Made by a program: the position numbers and the translations under genes | Assembly: GCA_948567375.1 (NCBI GenBank) | Contig: OX419757.1 | Span: forward strand, 27,962,001-28,026,000 | Source: Lunularia cruciata | Taxonomy: Eukaryota > Streptophyta > Marchantiopsida > Lunulariales > Lunulariaceae | Length of the DNA stretch: 64,000 nt | Direction of reading: 5' to 3' | The notes under the pieces: generated by a model | Databases searched by the model: none | Told to the model about the DNA's origin: nothing | The model's input: the letters and a program-made list of their open reading frames with translations, nothing else | Shown: positions 35,319 to 46,287 of the stretch, one piece after another | Position numbering within the stretch: position 1 is the first letter of the stretch | Layout of the letters: every line of letters begins with the position of its first letter

Positions 35319-36186
35319 CTATTCCACAAACTCCATCTGGGCAACTTGTTGAGGTCGCCCATTCCTAAGTGGACATTCAGCAATGCGATATCCAACTTGG
35401 CGACAATAAAAGCAACCTCCATTTTGTTGTAATCTTTCTCTATCTGCTTTGCCAAATGGTCTTTGTTGGATGACATCAATCTCCATTGGTACCGGTTCTT
35501 CCACTCGTGGTACTGGTAGGTTTTGTGTAGGTCGAGGTCGAGACCAAGTTGTCACAACTAAGGAATCAAAATGCTCAGCCAATTGCATGGCTTCTTCTAC
35601 GTTCTGTGGCTCTCGCATGGTCACCTCCAATCTGGTTTGTGACTTCAATCCTTGCACAAATCGATCCAGAACTTCACCTTCTTGGATATCTAGAATTTGC
35701 ATGATGATATTCTGAAATTGTGTGATATAACGTCTCATTGAGCCAATCTGCCTCAACTCCGCCAATTTATCTTGTGCAGCTCAGGTGGCATTTATAGTAT
35801 GAAATCGACCAAGTATTGCATCCTTGAATTCTGCCTATGTCAAAATCAGTGTAACAATTTGTCATTTAGCTCTTTCTACTCAAAATTGCCACCAAAGTTT
35901 TGCAATGCCATCCAACTGGCTAGAAGCCAAGAGAATTTGTTTCCGCTTGTCTTGAAGATTGGTGGTTTCAAAGTAACGTTCACAGTCAAACACAAAATTC
36001 TCCACTGTGCTTGGAAGATTCTTGCCTTCAAACACCTTGGGTTTCAGAAATTGAATGCGATCTTCTTCATCTCAAATTGGCTTTGTCTATTTGTTCTCAT
36101 CATTGTTGGTCTCGTTCATCCAACAATCAAGTAAGATGCTAGATTTGTTGTTGCATTGCAAGGATAACATCCGATATTGCCGCCAT
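35319..36186 (-). pseudogene. Y gag (capsid and zinc knuckle)
   Basis: From ATG at 36186 on the minus strand the frame soon breaks. Then FLKPKVFEGKNLPSTVENF, CERYFETTNLQDKRKQ and LDGIAKLWWQF show a retrotransposon Gag capsid, followed after stops by KLAELRQIGSMRRYITQFQN. The zinc knuckle CFYCRQVGYRIAEC near 35370-35410 has Tyr in place of His. The C-terminal part 35319-35765 is open. Length is about 290 codons. Confidence 0.85.
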
Positions 36187-36219
36187 CGCTACTACTCTAT
36201 TCCACTACCCTCAATTTAT

Positions 36220-36435
36220 CTAGTTGATTAACACATAAATACAACACGTCCACCATTCTCTATAAGTTACAACTGGAAGTATCAAGGGTTCCTTTGACAC
36301 GGTGATCATATGTAGAAAATCTTGCCCAAAGCGTGAGGTGATGAATTGTGTGAAAGGATGCTTTGGTAATATCTGGACATGAAAGTCCCAATGGTTTGGC
36401 GGAAGTGGATTTGGTGGTCCATAAATTCCATCCAT
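36220..36435 (-). CDS. Y leader ORF (71 aa), intact
   Basis: It starts 10 bp after the primer site: MDGIYGPPNPLPPNHWDFHV, then SRFGQDFLHMITVSKEPL, ILPVVTYREWW and IYVLIN before TAG. The proline-rich start resembles the G leader ORF B start (NPLP), and the core and tail (FG-x-D/E-F, S-x-x-P, Y-x-x-W) resemble leader ORF A. It is complete and uninterrupted in this young element, which argues that the leader is a real coding unit. It ends 33 bp before the gag ATG at 36186. Function unknown. Confidence 0.6.
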   Translation of the reverse strand: MDGIYGPPNPLPPNHWDFHVQILPKHPFTQFITSRFGQDFLHMITVSKEPLILPVVTYREWWTCCIYVLIN

Positions 36436-36444
36436 CCCATTCCT

Positions 36445-36456
36445 GCTCTGATACCA
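36445..36456 (-). other. Y primer binding site (initiator Met tRNA)
   Basis: TGGTATCAGAGC on the minus strand, one base after the 5' LTR end. Confidence 0.92.
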
Positions 36457-36561
36457 ATGTAAAAGACCAAAACCGAGGAGAGAAATAGGAGAATAGAAAC
36501 TCACATTGGGACACTTGAATGAAGGAAAACTCCAAATGCCTAGCATGAGCTTTGGCTTTGG

Positions 36562-36570
36562 TATTTATAG
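36562..36570 (-). promoter_or_regulatory. TATA box of the Y 5' LTR
   Basis: CTATAAATA on the minus strand, about 20-230 bp downstream of the heat-shock-element blocks, as expected for U3. Confidence 0.75.
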
Positions 36571-36590
36571 GTAGCATACAAGGCCCTTAA

Positions 36591-36795
36591 GAAGCTTCTC
36601 AAGAAGCTTCCTCAAGCCGCTTTCTTAGAGTGCAAGCCAAGTTAACTAGGAAGCTTCTCAAGAAGCTTCCTTCTAGAAGCCGCCTACTTGGCATGCAAGC
36701 TAAGCTAGTTGGAAGGTTCTAGAAGCTTCCTTCTAGAAGCTACTTACTTAAGGTGCAAGCTAAGCTAACCGGGAAGCTTCCCAAGAAGCTTCCTA
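36591..36795 (-). promoter_or_regulatory. Heat-shock-element cluster in the Y 5' LTR
   Basis: Repeated nGAAnnTTCn palindromes: GAAGCTTCTCAAGAAGCTTC at 36591-36610, similar blocks at 36651-36670 and 36775-36792, and a contiguous four-unit element GGAAGGTTCTAGAAGCTTCC at 36711-36730. These match the binding pattern of heat-shock factors. The cluster sits directly upstream of the TATA box. Heat inducibility is an inference. Confidence 0.7.
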
Positions 36796-38679
36796 GATAC
36801 TTCCGGAATATTCTAGGCTAATTTGTCTTATGTGCTACTTTGTGAGCCTGACTTACTTTGTCACTAAACTCCATATTGTTACACATTACCTTGCATGGAT
36901 GATCTATTTGATCAACTTGATAGGGCAAAATATTTCACCAAACTTGATTTTTGTAGTGGTTACAACCAAATCAAGATTGTGGAGGAATAAATACACAAAA
37001 TTTCCTTTTGAACAAGGTATAATCACTTTGAGTACCTAATTATACCGTTTGGCCTCACCAATGCACTAGCCACTTTTATGCTTTTGATGAATGACATATT
37101 TTTTCCATACTTGGATAACTCTTTTATCATTTTCCTTGATCACATCTTAGTCTATAGTAGGACAAATGAAGAGCACAAGCAACATATATGAGCAGTTCAC
37201 AAATTCTACAATTATAACCAATTCTATGCCAAAGTCTCACAATGTGAGTTTTGAAAATCTATAGTAGATTACTTGGGCATAGAGTAAGTGAAAAAGGTAT
37301 CAAAGTGTTAATAAATAAAATAGAGATCATAAAAAAATGGGGTGCTCTAGAAGTTTAGACTCAATCCAAGAGTTTCTTGGGATTGAGAGGGTTCTATCAT
37401 CAATTTGTCAAGGACTTCTCCAAGGTTGTACAACCTCTAACTACACTACTTTGCAAGGGAAAGAAGTGGATGTTAGGAACCACACATGAATTGGCATTTC
37501 AAGAATTGAAAGATGCATTACTACATGCACCAATTTTGAAATGGTATGACCTAACATGTCTATCAAATTAGCTATAGATGCATCAAGCATTGTGATAGGA
37601 GCAAACCTACAACATGAATAGAATAATGGATAACACCTAGTTGTGTATTTCTCTCAAAATTTTTTATCTATAGAGTGCAATTATCATACCACCAAACAAG
37701 AAGAGTTAGCTATTATCCTTGCAACCAAGCATTGGAAGCATTATCTTGGTGACATTTGTAGTGGAGACAAACCATAAACTTCTAGTCTACCTTGAGACAC
37801 AAAAAGATCAATTGTGTCAATAGATTGGAGACAATAGTTCATCATGACAATCACATATATGGAAGGCAAGAAGTAACTTATAGATGCATTCAACCTAATG
37901 CCTATGGCAAACAATTTGGTGGTAGAGGTCAAGTTGAACCAATAATTTTGGCCAAGGATTTGTACTAATATGAATACTAACCCATAGATTGTAGGAGCTC
38001 AATTATCCAAAGGCGTAACCAATACCTAAGGATTCACCTTTTTTGATGGCAAGTTATGGATCCTAGATGCCCTAGACCTAAGAACTACCATCCTAGCACA
38101 ATGTCATAGTTTCACCATTATAGGTCAAATTGGAGTAGACAAGACCTTAGATGCAATCAAATACCAGTACTATTGGCCCAAGATGAGCAACAATGTGACG
38201 GAGTATCTTCAAAGATGCTTATTTTGTCAACAAAATAAAGCCTCTAATCAAGCTCCCACAAGACTACTTCAATTTCTCATAATATTGGGAGCATGTTAAC
38301 ATGGATCTGGTTGTGAATTGTTCAAGACCACCTCACGGTTTGACTCCATTGTAGTCTTTGTAGACCAACTCAACAAATGATTCATGTGTGTCCTACAACC
38401 AAGGACGTGGATGCTCCATAATTAGCTCCATTCTACTTAGTTGTAGTATTTTCTCACCATGGCATGTCTCAAGTGCTCACCATAGATCGGAGCACTCAAT
38501 TCATTAGTTTGTTTTGGAGAATAATCTTTAGCATCTTCAAAACCAAACTTGCCATGTCCATGGCATACCATTGACAAACCAATGGATAAATGGATAAATA
38601 GAGTGGGCCAATCATACTATCAAGGACATGCTCTAGGGCTTCACCTTAGAGGAGCAAGAAAGGTGAGATACCTTACTTT

Positions 38680-38706
38680 ACTTGAGAGATGTTATAGATG
38701 ATGGTA
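38680..38706 (+). repeat. LTR scrap of G4 type at the H3 insertion point
   Basis: GAGAGATGTTATAGATGATGG is close to GAGAGATGTTATATATGATGG in the G4 LTR (from about 20968). It directly follows the broken G3 integrase, so G3 seems to have lost its pol end. H3 inserted next to it. Confidence 0.5.
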
Positions 38707-39403
38707 TGTGAGCCGGCCTATCTCTCACTCAAGATGAACCTCTGATGGTTATTATGGCTGCGCACCATGTACTAAAAGGACAAAGAACCCCAACTCCATC
38801 ATACTCCTCCAAGGCTAACACTCCAAGACTCAAGACACTGCTCACTAAAGAACTCAATGAGAGAGAGATAGCTGCAAATGAAAGGATGATGAGTACCTCC
38901 TCACCCCTATTTTATATACTTGTGAAATAGTTACATACCAAACTTACTAATTACTGAATTAACTCAAGTTACTAGGCTCAAAGTCAAGTAAAGTCAAAAA
39001 TTATAAAGGAATATCCATCCACATGGGCATATTCCACTAAGCATGTGATCTTATCTTGACCTAACCACTAATTCAAGGATTCCTTCATATAGGCTATCCG
39101 TGGACTACAAAAGAATTCAAAACAAAAAGGCTTGCAAGCCCAAGAGTTCTCAACTCTTTCCTCAAAGCCAAACACCTAGGAATAATACCAAGTCAATACA
39201 CTAGAATCCAAAATATAATAGTGGTGCTCATCTTTTCCACTTTCTCTAAAGTAAGGTTCCCTCTATCTTAGCTATGACTAAATCTAGCTAATCATGACTA
39301 ATGTAGAATAATCCTTTATCTCTATATAAATTATATCTCTCAAATACTTGTAATACCAAGCTAAATATCACAATACCACACACATGCACAAATGGGTGTT
39401 ACA
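38707..39403 (-). repeat. H3 3' LTR
   Basis: 697 bp; on the minus strand TGTAACACCCATTTGTGC ... GGCTCACA. It contains a TATA-like GTATATAAAA (plus TTTTATATAC, near 38912-38921). It shares its sequence with 61579-62267. Confidence 0.88.
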
Positions 39404-41855
39404 TTTAGCCCCGGACTAAGTTTTCATTTTGTTCTTAAAGTGAAGGTCTCTCTACCTTCTATGATATATCTTCAACTTATCATGGTTAATCCTATCAAAG
39501 TGTCTTCCTCCCAAATCTTTGAGATCATATGTATAATTGCTCCACACCTTCTCCACTATGAAAGGTCCAAAGTACTAAGGCAAAAACTTCTTTTGCACTC
39601 TCTTGAATCGAATGGAATCAAACAACATTACCCAATCACCTTCTTTGAAAGGCTCCACCTTCTTCTTTCCTTGCCTCTTGTCATAGCTCTTATTTTGTTT
39701 TCTTTAGGCTTGCTCCACTCAAACCATAGCAATTGCTCTTGCCTCTTCCAATTCCATGAGTTGATCCTTCCTTGACTTCCTTGACCTCCTTCTGCTTTCT
39801 TCAATCTCATATGAATGCTTTAGAAGGTAGGAAGATCAAAGTGAATGGGTAAGGTAGACTTAATACCATATACCAATTGAAATGGAGAATATCTGGTGCA
39901 AGTCTTCATGGTTATCCTATACTCCCACAAATTGCATGAATCCTCTTGTCCCAATGATGTTTAGCCTCCTCCATTTTTGCATCTTTGGCCAACATCATGC
40001 ACAAGGTCTGATTGGTTCTCTCTGCCAAGCCATTGGAATTTGGCTAATAGGATGTAGTTACTCTATGGTGATAGAGAAATGTCATAGCATGGCTATAGTG
40101 ATGCTTCTTGTAAACTCTCCTCCTCAATCAAAAACCAACTCCAAAGGGCATCCAAACCTAGTGATATGTGTTCATAAAGAAATCTACCAATTGCATCTTC
40201 ATTCTTGTCCCTCAATGGTCTAGCTTCAACCCACTTGGTAAGGTAATCAATAACTACCACAATGTACCAATTGTTCCTTGGGATTCTATTAAGAAGACCT
40301 ACTTTTCTATTCCCCACTTCTCAAAAGGTCTTTGCGATAAAATTGATCTAAGTGGTGGAGTGGAAGTAGATTTTCTAGCAAAGCTTGACAAACATGACGA
40401 GTTTTGCAATAATCAAGATAATCTTTGAAAATCCCTCTCCAATGGTAACTTGCATCTAAGATCTTGAAAGCAATCACCTTTCTTGCAAAGTGTCTTCCAC
40501 ACACTAAACCTTCATGAAACTCCTTTATGAGTAGGATAAACTCTTCCTTACCCATTTCTCTTTGAAGTAGACCATCTTCTCCTTGGTGAAAAAGAATATC
40601 CTCCACCATTGTGTAAGGTCTAGATCTTGCTGCAAAGGCCTTCCTCTCCCTAGCATGCATCCCTTCTGGATAGTTACCTCTTATCACAAAATCCACAATC
40701 TCCTTGTACTCCATTAGAACCTCTTGAGTGACTAAGATTGTCATGAGCTCCTCATCCGGGAAGGAATCATCCATTGGCTCATCTCCATCAGGATCATAGC
40801 TCCTAAATAACAAATCAGCATTTGCATGTTTCTTTCTTGGCCTATCCTCAATAGTGTAGTCATACTCAGATAAGAGTATCATCCACCTTGCTAGTCTCCC
40901 TTCAACGTTAGGCCTGTTGAAGATGTATTTCAAAGCCTTGTGATTCGTGACAGTGGTGGCTTTCCCTCCAATCAAGTAGTGTCTAAACTTCTTGAGACCA
41001 AAGATCACCGTCAACTCTTCTCTCTCCATGATAGAGTAGTTCTTTTTTGTTGAAACCATCTGCCTACTAGCATAAGCTATTGGATGATCATGCCCATCTT
41101 GGTCTAATTGACTAAGATTGCATCCTATAGCTACATTAGAAGCATTAGTGTAGAGGATGAAAGGCTCACTGCAATCAGGTTTAGCAAGAATTGGAGCTAC
41201 AACAAGGGATTGCTTGAGCTCCTCAAAAGCTTTGAGAGCCTCTTTGTCTTCCAAAATCACCATGTAATCTACACCCTTCTTCATGTAGATGGTCAATGCA
41301 TAAGCCTTGTTGGAAAATGAGAAGATGAACCTTCTATAGTACCCAACCATCCCCAGGAATTAATGTAACTTTGTCAAGCTTGAAGGGAATGGAAGGTCTG
41401 AGATTTTCCTCATCTTCTCAGGATCAATTGCTATTCCATCCTTGGAGATAATGTACCCCAAAAGTAGATCTTCTTCACATCTAAAAATGCACTCCTCCAG
41501 GTTGAGTGATGCGTTTGCCTCATCCAAGCATTGCAAGACCTTGATAAGGTGCCCAAAGTGCTCCTCCTTGCTCTTATAGACACAAAAGTCATCAATGAAG
41601 TCTCTCACAAATTTCCCAATGAAAGGTTCAAATAACTTGTTCATGAACTGTTGGAATGTGGCTAGAGCATTGCAAAGCCCAAAAGGCATGACTTTGAAAG
41701 CATAATTTCTCCAAGGTATGGTGAATATGGTGAGTTGTTGATGCTCTAATGCAATCTTGATTTGATTATATCCACTATAACGATCTCTAAAACTATACCT
41801 CTCATGATTTGCAACCTCCTCCAAGATCTCATCAATGAATGGCAATAGGTAGTTT
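39404..41855 (-). pseudogene. H3 pol 3' part: RT end, RNase H, integrase
   Basis: Minus strand: LPFIDEILEEV, MPFGLCNALATFQQFMN, catalytic FIDDFCVYKS near 41570-41600, YIISKDGIAIDPEK; GMVGYYRRFIFSFSNKAYAL. RNase H has FILYTNASNVAIGC (first Asp changed to Asn), IAYASRQM and NHKALKYIF. A 347-codon open stretch at 40307-41350 runs to the integrase zinc part (YCKTRHVCQALLEN). Integrase core at 39850-40310 has VIDYLTKWVEARPLRDKN. The C-terminal GDWVMLF lies near 39640; no chromodomain. This is the best preserved H pol in the window. Confidence 0.9.
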
Positions 41856-41859
41856 TCAT

Positions 41860-42513
41860 GCATATATACATTGCTACACAACATACATCACTGCCAACAT
41901 CATACACAATAGAAGCACAACTCACACATAAGTCATACATAAACTCTAAAGTGCCACAATAATCAAAGCGTTTACAACTCGAATCAATCAAACTCAGATC
42001 AATACTTGATCTGATCCTCAACAAGTTGCTAACAATTGGGCACTGATTACAGTCAAGTCACATCCACTCTAGCTAAGAGACTCCAGGTGATGCTCACTGG
42101 CTTTTTGTCCACTCTAGCCAGGAACTCAAAGACTCAACATCAAAGAAGTGGCTCTCTGGAGCTACACTTCTAGGGTATACTCCTGATTTTGACCTAGGTC
42201 TCATCCCAATGGTCCCGCTGATGGCACACCCAATGGCATGGATGGTGCAAGTGACTATAGGCCCCACTATGAAGTCAATACCCTAAACACAAAATCTGAC
42301 CGTCAGAAAGTAGTCTATGAGTAACTGCCAAAATGCTTCTAACTACTAACATCGGAACTCCAGTGTCCAAGCAATCTAGATGTGACACTACAAATGGCGT
42401 GACCTCTATTGTGTGTATATACATCGCTACACAACATACATTGCTGTCAACATCATACACAATAGAAGCACAACTCACACATAAGTCATACATAAACTCT
42501 AAAGTGCCACAAT
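41860..42513 (-). repeat. Z 3' LTR-like block with ~100-bp direct repeats at both ends
   Basis: A ~100-bp segment (TGCATATATACATTGCTACA...AAAGTGCCACAAT) begins at 41860 and recurs at about 42411-42513. On the minus strand a purine tract CTAGGGGGGAA (plus TTCCCCCCTAG, 42514-42524) precedes it, as for a 3' LTR starting TGTGGCAC. The other Z end (63161) finishes ATGGTGTGACA, which corresponds to about 42390 here, so the true LTR limits are unclear. Confidence 0.55.
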
Positions 42514-42691
42514 TCCCCCCTAGTTGGCAGTTAGGTCCCTCTAACTCTAGATAGCCATCTACTCCAAGTATATGGTATACCCTATGATGGGCAAAGATCA
42601 TGAGGCCGAGTTCTATGGAGCTCCATCGTTAGTTGCATGTCTGCAATCTATACCATATAAAGAATGAACTAGCTATAGGCATCTAGGAGAG

Positions 42692-43300
42692 TCAAGTACA
42701 TCTAGGAGATAACCATTGTCCTTGAAGAACCACCATGAGGGGAGGAGTCAGACATGCCATATGCCATCTTCTCAAACAGCTATCACACACTAACATAGTA
42801 GCAGCTCTACCAAAAGAGCCACATAACATACACCTCAAGCCTGCACGTACAAGTGCCAAGCTTGGGTCCATAGTACCATCAATGTTTGGGAGGTGGTATG
42901 GCACACAATTGTGCATATGATCCTTCCAAACAACACCTTCATGTCCTTCTAACACAAGGACTCTAGATGGCAAAACCTTACGCACTCTCAAGATAGTGCG
43001 GCCTATCAAAACATCAAGTGTTGTTGGTGTTGTTTGCTATAGATATACATAGTCTCTTGGATGAAATTGACGGATCAAGAGACTATAACCTCCTCTTCAA
43101 ATGGTAGCATATGGTAAAGTATCTCTATGCTGAGCAATTGCCAAATTCTCAAAGGCCATCGGCATCACTCTCTAAAAGATCTCTACTCATTGAGAACATG
43201 CGCTCATCCATACATCTAGGTCATCCAAGTCCAAGACTACAGTAGCATCTCAACCAATGGCTACAGGTAAATCTGGATCTCATCCATAGAGTAGAAAGTA
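42692..43300 (-). pseudogene. Z integrase tail with PHD finger
   Basis: The minus-strand frame 43009-42692 contains PSRVLVLEGHEGVVWKDH, PYHLPNIDGTMDPSLA and then a PHD finger at 42698-42832: CMLCGSFGRAATMLVCDSC, RRWHMACLTPPL, WLSPRC. Seven of the eight zinc ligands of the C4HC3 pattern are present; the seventh is Ser (TCT, one change from TGT). PHD fingers usually read histone H3 tails, so a targeting role comparable to a chromodomain is likely by analogy. Z1 carries the same domain with a frameshift. Confidence 0.78.
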
Positions 43301-45570
43301 TGGAGAGAAGGATGCTAAGGAGGCTTGCCGGTTGAACCGATAGCCTATGGCCAACCAAGGTAATTGGAGATCCTAATCTCCCAAGTGGCCTCTCTACAAA
43401 CCATACTTTTGCAATCTCTCTTCAGTGTCTGAACAACTCTCTTTGCTAAGCCATCTGCCTTAGGGTGATCTTGGGAGGTAGTATGGTGATCAATCAAAGC
43501 CTTGTCACACAAGACTTGAAACTCCTGAAAGAACTTTGTACCCTGATCAGTCAAAATCTCAGCTGGTGCACCAAAATGACTAAGAACTCAATCCAAGAAC
43601 AAGTAAGTTGTCCCTTCACTAGATTTATCATGAAGTAACACCAACTCAATCCACTTGGAGAAGTGCTCCACCATCATCAAGACATACCAATGATGTCTCA
43701 TAGTCAGCGGTAAAGGTCCAACAAAGTCCAAACTCCAACGGTAACCCAATCCCATGATAGGGAATGGGTGTAACTATGGTGTAGGAGCATTGAATGATGC
43801 TCTAACTTGGTCACGAACCACACATCTAGCAACAAATTGCTATACCTTGGTCTACATACCGTGCCAACAATAATGACTCAAGAGTAAGCTATATGTATGC
43901 TTTACTCCAAAATGTCCTAGCTCTTCATAAGCATGACGGACCAACTATGGTCTTTGAGATGGAAGTGGTACTACTTGCACTCTACCATCCTCCCATACAT
44001 GCAAAAGGTGTTTGCACTCCAATCTGAACCATCTGGCTTGCTGAAGAACACGGTCTCTCTCCTTGGCTCCAACTATGCCACTCACAACACCAGTGCAAAG
44101 ATAGTCCATCACCAAGGCATCATCATGAATGTCTTGCTTAACTATACCAATATCTTCACTCTCTGGATCTATGACCTCATAAACTCCTCTTGTATGTGCT
44201 AAGAGAGATACCACCAAAGCGTCAAAAAATATATAGAGAAAGGCAGATGCATGCCAACCTAGCACCATCTCCTCATCTGTCTCACCATGCCAATGTGCTC
44301 TAGTCTGATCCTATTGGCAGGGACATGGGTTTCTACCCAACCCATCTGCATCACGGTTCACCACTCTAGGTCTATGAACAACTGTGAAATCATACTCTTG
44401 TAAAATCAAAGCCCATCGTGCAAGCTTCCTTGAAAGCTTGTTGGACTCCATCAACAGCTTCAGCGGCTAATGATCAATGATGAGAGTGAAGGGGTTACCA
44501 AATAGGTAACATCAGAAATGTGCTACTGCCCAGACTGCTGCCAAGCACTCTCCCTCATATGAACTATATTTTGCCTCTGCTGAATTGTTGGAACAACTAG
44601 CATAAGCCACCAAAAACTCCTTCCCCTCATCATCATGTTGAGTGAGCACCTCTCCAAGCCCCAACATACTTCAATCAGTATGAACCTGAAATGGTCGTCC
44701 TCTGATTGGTCTCCTCAAAATAGGAGCAAATGTCAACCTCTCCTTGAGCTCTAAAAAAGCTCTCTCTTGCTCATCTCCCCAACACCACTCCTATGTAAGC
44801 TTGGTCAGCTTTGTCAAGGCCTTGGCAATAGCACTAAATCCTCTAACATAGTGGTGATAGAAGTTTGCCAACCCAAGAAATGCTCACACTTTGCTCACAT
44901 CCATAGGCCAAGGAATACATGCAATAGCCTCCTCCTTGGTCTGCTAAACACCAAGTCCTCTAGGGTAGATAGTGTGACCCAAATACTCAACTTGCTTGTG
45001 GAAGAACCTACATTTCCCAAGATGTAATTTGAGGCCATGAGATCTCAACCTCTCAAACATCTCCAAAAATTGTCTCTCATGCTCCTCCACAGTAGTGCTA
45101 TAGACCAAAATGTCATCAATAGAACACCGAGAAAAATCTAATTGAGCTAGGATCCTATCCATGACCCTCTAGAACTCAGCAAGAGCATTCTTTAACCCAA
45201 ATGGTAAGAACTTCCACTGATATAACACATCCTTGCCATGAGGATCATTAGCCCAGAATGTTATCTTGGACTTATCCTCCTCCCTGATTGGCAACTAATG
45301 ATATTCAGCTCAAAGATCTAAAGTATTGAAGACCTTTGCATGCCCAATTGCATCAAAAATCTCCTCTGGTATAGGCATGGCATACCAATCAGCCCTGGTT
45401 TGTCGGTTGATAGGACGGTAATCTCCACACATCCGCTTATCTATGTAGTTGCCATGCATATCCTTCTTGGCTGGCATCACTATCGTTGATGTATACTCTC
45501 CATGTGAAATCTCTACTAAACCAGCCTCAAAAAGGTCACTACTCTGGCTCTGAATCAATATCTTCTCCAT
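43301..45570 (-). pseudogene. Z pol: RT, RNase H, integrase
   Basis: Minus strand: GLVEISHGEYTSTIVMPAKK, CGDYRPINRQTRADWYAMP (45310-45570); catalytic SIDDILVYSTTVEEHERQF and VEYLGHTI (44944-45162). RNase H pieces: QVHTD, AYASCSNNSAEAKYSSYEGE, PLKLLMESNKLSRKLARW (about 44400-44700). Integrase: HFGVKHTYSLL, LDFVGPLPLT (D), LTDQGTKFFQEF (D), PKADGLAKRVVQTLK (K for E) at 43345-43760. Many stops. It is a gypsy lineage distinct from G, Y and H. Confidence 0.85.
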
Positions 45571-45875
45571 ATCACCATATCAATAAGGACATCAAAAAAT
45601 TGTTGTATTGCTAGTCAGCTCAATCCATATACCAAGTTCCTTTAGAGCACCCAAATCCTTCAAGCTCACAATCTTGACAACTTGTCACGAATACACACAC
45701 CCATAATCACAACATAGCAAATTATGTCTAAACAAATCTTGATTGTGATGATGCAGATTCTCCCAAAGATGGCACTTTACTACAAAATGACTTTGCCTTA
45801 GAATTGTGTTCCACCCCTCCATTGAAGGCACAACTTCCTTGATCAAAATTGCTTCACATCAACTTTGCGCCGCAC

Positions 45876-46103
45876 TCATAAATGCAAAATACTACCAACA
45901 CTACAATTCCTCTCGGATCTATCAAGGCATTGCTCCGATTGCACTTCACTCATAATCAAACACATAGAATGAAGATCAAGGTTGCAGAATTCAACATCCA
46001 ACAAGCACACTAACTTGCACTTTAAAATTCTCCTCACACTCGCTAACACACACATAAAGTTGACACTCGGAATCAAGCTCAAGCAACAAGCACTGATCAA
46101 CAC
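45876..46103 (-). pseudogene. Small 3' ORF of element X, copy C
   Basis: Open 75-residue frame ending SERNCSVGSILHL, as in X-A and X-B. Confidence 0.35.
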
Positions 46104-46287
46104 TTTGCTTTATCTATCTTCAAAAATATGAATACATAACAATACTTTCCTATGAATGCCACTCTTAAATAGTGAAGCAAATGACAGTTACTAACAACTA
46201 TACCATTCCACAACAACTCTTCTAACCTGCAGATCCAAATTGACAATGCAACTCTTCATATCTGCCTCTTCAGATCTCAAACTATTA

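Larger units (their letters stand above)
32118..36883 (-). mobile_element. Y: young chromovirus with RT deletion (minus strand)
   Basis: 5' LTR 36458-36883, 3' LTR 32118-32554, target duplication CATTA (32113-32117 and 36884-36888). The LTRs differ by about seven substitutions and two indels, so it is recent compared with its neighbours. Internal order on the minus strand: primer site, leader ORF, gag, protease, a deletion that removes RT and most of RNase H, the end of RNase H, integrase, chromodomain, polypurine tract. It sits in the RT of G3, which resumes exactly across the target duplication. Because RT is lost, it must have moved with enzymes supplied in trans, unless the deletion arose later. 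Confidence 0.95.
36458..36883 (-). repeat. Y 5' LTR with triplicated enhancer block
   Basis: 426 bp. The upstream half contains three ~60-bp imperfect repeats (marked by TGCAAGC at 36631, 36694 and 36754), each joined to GAAGCTTC / TTCTAGAA palindromes. Confidence 0.95.
31993..38679 (+). pseudogene. G3: degenerate G-type pol (RT, RNase H, integrase), split by Y
   Basis: Heavily mutated copy of G pol. The RT start lies at 31993-32117, resumes after Y at 36884 (TTACCTTGCATGGATGATCT) and runs on through RT (about 37000-37300), RNase H (37370-37900) and integrase (38100-38679), where it ends abruptly. It has many stops and small indels, far more decayed than G1 or G2. It may belong to the same element as G4 (20907-22265), the region between having been replaced by Z1 and H1. 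Confidence 0.75.
38707..41855 (-). mobile_element. H3, 3' half (minus strand): RT, RNase H, integrase, 3' LTR
   Basis: 3' LTR 38707-39403, pol 39404-41855; continues across the Z insertion at 63165-64000 and beyond the window. The join is at KKDYY / LPFIDEILEEV in RT; the flanks show TAGTT (left) and TAGTA (right), probably the worn target duplication of Z. Confidence 0.88.

Noticed and set aside
36591-36795. GAAGCTTC repeats of Y as a CRISPR-like or simple satellite array
   Set aside because: They lie inside an LTR upstream of its TATA box, with unit spacing of heat-shock elements; the window is plant nuclear DNA.
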